This document shows positions 5,371-6,619 of a stretch of DNA of 6,619 nt, one piece after another; the stretch's first letter is position 1; every line of letters begins with the position of its first letter. The DNA lies in the NCBI GenBank assembly GCA_020062205.1, contig JAGUWT010000027.1, forward strand, positions 1-6,619. Reading direction: 5' to 3'. The notes under the pieces are model-generated. The model made no database searches and was not told where the DNA came from. It saw only the letters and a program-made list of their open reading frames with translations. Source of the stretch: Thermodesulfovibrionales bacterium (lineage in GTDB: Bacteria; Nitrospirota; Thermodesulfovibrionia; Thermodesulfovibrionales; SM23-35). The translations under genes were made by a program, and so were the position numbers.

Positions 5371-6613
5371 AGAGTTTTTTGATCGTTGCTATCAGGACAT
5401 CTCTGTCTTCAGAATCCTCTTTCAGTACTGTAGTAGGGGGGTGGATAAGCTTATTGACAATCGCAGAGGCCATATATTCAATTGCCTCTCTCTCTTTCTC
5501 ACCAATCTGTGGAATCTTGTTTAAAAGCCTGCTTAGTTCTTCCCTTTTAATTTCTTCTGCCTTTTCTCTAAGGGCTACTATGGTTGGGACAGAATCGAGT
5601 GATGACTGCCACTTCAGAAAGGTATCGATCTCTTCCTCTATGATCTTTTCTGCTTTCTCCGCCTCTTTCTGCCTTTCAAAAATGTTCGCATCAACAACAC
5701 CCTGCAGGTCATCAATGTTATAGAGATACACATTGTCCATATCATTAATTTCAGGGTCTATGTTTCTCGGCACAGAGATGTCAATAATGAAAACAGGCTT
5801 CTGTTTTCTTTCCTTCATTACTTTCTGCATCTGTCCCTTTGTTAATATATAAGTAGGGGCGCCTGTTGAACAGATAACGATATCAATTCTTACCATCTCC
5901 TGTATGAATTCATCAAACCTGACAGACCTTCCATGAAATTCCTTTGCGAGATCACATGCACGTTCATATGTTCTGTTTGAAACAACTATCTCTTTCACAC
6001 CGTTGCTGATCAAATGCCGTGCTGCAAGTTCAGCCATCTCACCTGCCCCTAAGAGCATACATACCTTCTTTGAAAGGTCAGTAAATATCTTTTTTGCAAG
6101 TTCAACTGCGGCAAAACTTATCGACACGGCATTTTCAGCTATCCTCGTTTCTGTCCTTACCCTCTTTGCAACCGAGATCGCCTTTTTCATTAGCTTGTTC
6201 AGAAGAATTCCTGTAGTCTTTTTCTTGAGGGCAAGATCAAATGCATCTTTCAGTTGACCGAGGATTTGCGGCTCACCGACAACCATAGAGTCAAGACTTG
6301 AGGCCACCCTGAAGACATGCCTCACTGCATCTGTATCATCATAGAGATAGAGGGCATTATCAAGCGACCCTCTGTTTATATTGTGAAATTCTGAAAGGAA
6401 CGTCTTTAATGATTCAGTTGCTTTTACAGTATCCCTGATCTTTGCATATAATTCTACTCTGTTACAGGTAGACAGTATGATAGCCTCTTCTATCTCAGGG
6501 AGTTCTCTGAAACGTATCAGGCCCTCTTCGAGTCTGGGGCCGTTAAATGCTAATTTCTCCCTGACATCAACATCTGCAGTTTTATGATTGAGCCCTGCTA
6601 CAAAAACCTTCAT
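5348..6613 (-). CDS. hemA: Glutamyl-tRNA reductase
   Basis: Reduces the glutamate on Glu-tRNA(Glu) to glutamate-1-semialdehyde with NADPH, the first committed step of the C5 route to heme and other tetrapyrroles. At 421 aa it has full family length. The catalytic N-terminal domain (1 to about 155) begins MKVFVAGLNHKTADVDVREK and has ILSTCNRVELY with nucleophile Cys50, His99, and SSLDSMVVGEPQILGQLKDA (106-125). The NADPH-binding Rossmann domain (about 180-300) has LLGAGEMAELAARHL (187-201), VSNRTYERA (211-219) and IDISVPRNIDPEI (277-289). The C-terminal helical dimerisation domain (about 310-415) includes KLIHPPTTVLKE (388-399). The start codon is 6 nt from the right edge; the bases visible before it (TTTCCT on the coding strand) show no ribosome binding site, and any promoter or upstream partner is outside the window. 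It overlaps hemC, with which it forms an operon. Confidence 0.97.
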   Translation of the reverse strand: MKVFVAGLNHKTADVDVREKLAFNGPRLEEGLIRFRELPEIEEAIILSTCNRVELYAKIRDTVKATESLKTFLSEFHNINRGSLDNALYLYDDTDAVRHVFRVASSLDSMVVGEPQILGQLKDAFDLALKKKTTGILLNKLMKKAISVAKRVRTETRIAENAVSISFAAVELAKKIFTDLSKKVCMLLGAGEMAELAARHLISNGVKEIVVSNRTYERACDLAKEFHGRSVRFDEFIQEMVRIDIVICSTGAPTYILTKGQMQKVMKERKQKPVFIIDISVPRNIDPEINDMDNVYLYNIDDLQGVVDANIFERQKEAEKAEKIIEEEIDTFLKWQSSLDSVPTIVALREKAEEIKREELSRLLNKIPQIGEKEREAIEYMASAIVNKLIHPPTTVLKEDSEDRDVLIATIKKLYGIDDKK

Positions 6614-6619
6614 AGGAAA

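Noticed and set aside
5643..5680. TTTCTGC-like runs inside hemA resembling the hemC heptamers
   Set aside because: They are irregular, encode the normal helical EAEKAEK segment of HemA, and the protein has standard length, so this is codon composition, not an inserted repeat.

Overview
The window is ordinary bacterial chromosome with moderate to low GC. It carries a translation/UMP-kinase operon on the + strand that runs tail to tail into a heme-biosynthesis pair on the - strand. A short-form EF-Ts (201 aa), the C5-pathway glutamyl-tRNA reductase, a lysine-tailed DksA/TraR protein and the GC-rich palindrome encoding 'SPLPPFTKGG' suggest a Nitrospirota- or Desulfobacterota-type bacterium. This is inferred from gene style, not from a phylogeny, and is only moderately certain.

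Layout. 1-790 (+): the 3' part of a TM1586-type nitroreductase gene whose start is at or beyond the left edge. 791-948: a non-coding leader with nested inverted repeats and a strong ribosome binding site. 949-4296 (+): rpsB, tsf, pyrH, frr, an unrecognised 50-codon gene and a DksA/TraR-type zinc-finger gene. Every junction in this block overlaps (4, 4, 32, 1 and 1 nt), which points to one translationally coupled unit. 4300-6613 (-): hemC and hemA, overlapping each other by up to 23 nt. hemA is upstream and its start lies 6 nt from the right edge. The two blocks converge with 3 nt between stop codons.

How the genes work together. S2, EF-Ts and the ribosome recycling factor serve the ribosome, UMP kinase feeds pyrimidine nucleotides, and the DksA-like protein probably ties transcription to growth state. 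HemA and HemC catalyse the first committed step of tetrapyrrole synthesis and the later polymerisation of porphobilinogen.

The most unusual feature is hemC. The reading frame is 356 codons against about 310 normally. The excess of about 44 residues is explained by two in-frame insertions of intergenic-type repetitive DNA. One is a GC-rich palindrome plus four CTGCYTT heptamers; the other is two abutting heptamer arrays (GGATGAR and CTGACTT). Because the unit is 7 nt, gain or loss of one copy would shift the frame of an essential-type gene. The second item is the small gene between frr and the DksA-like gene, which I do not recognise. I see no mobile element, CRISPR array, tRNA or rRNA.
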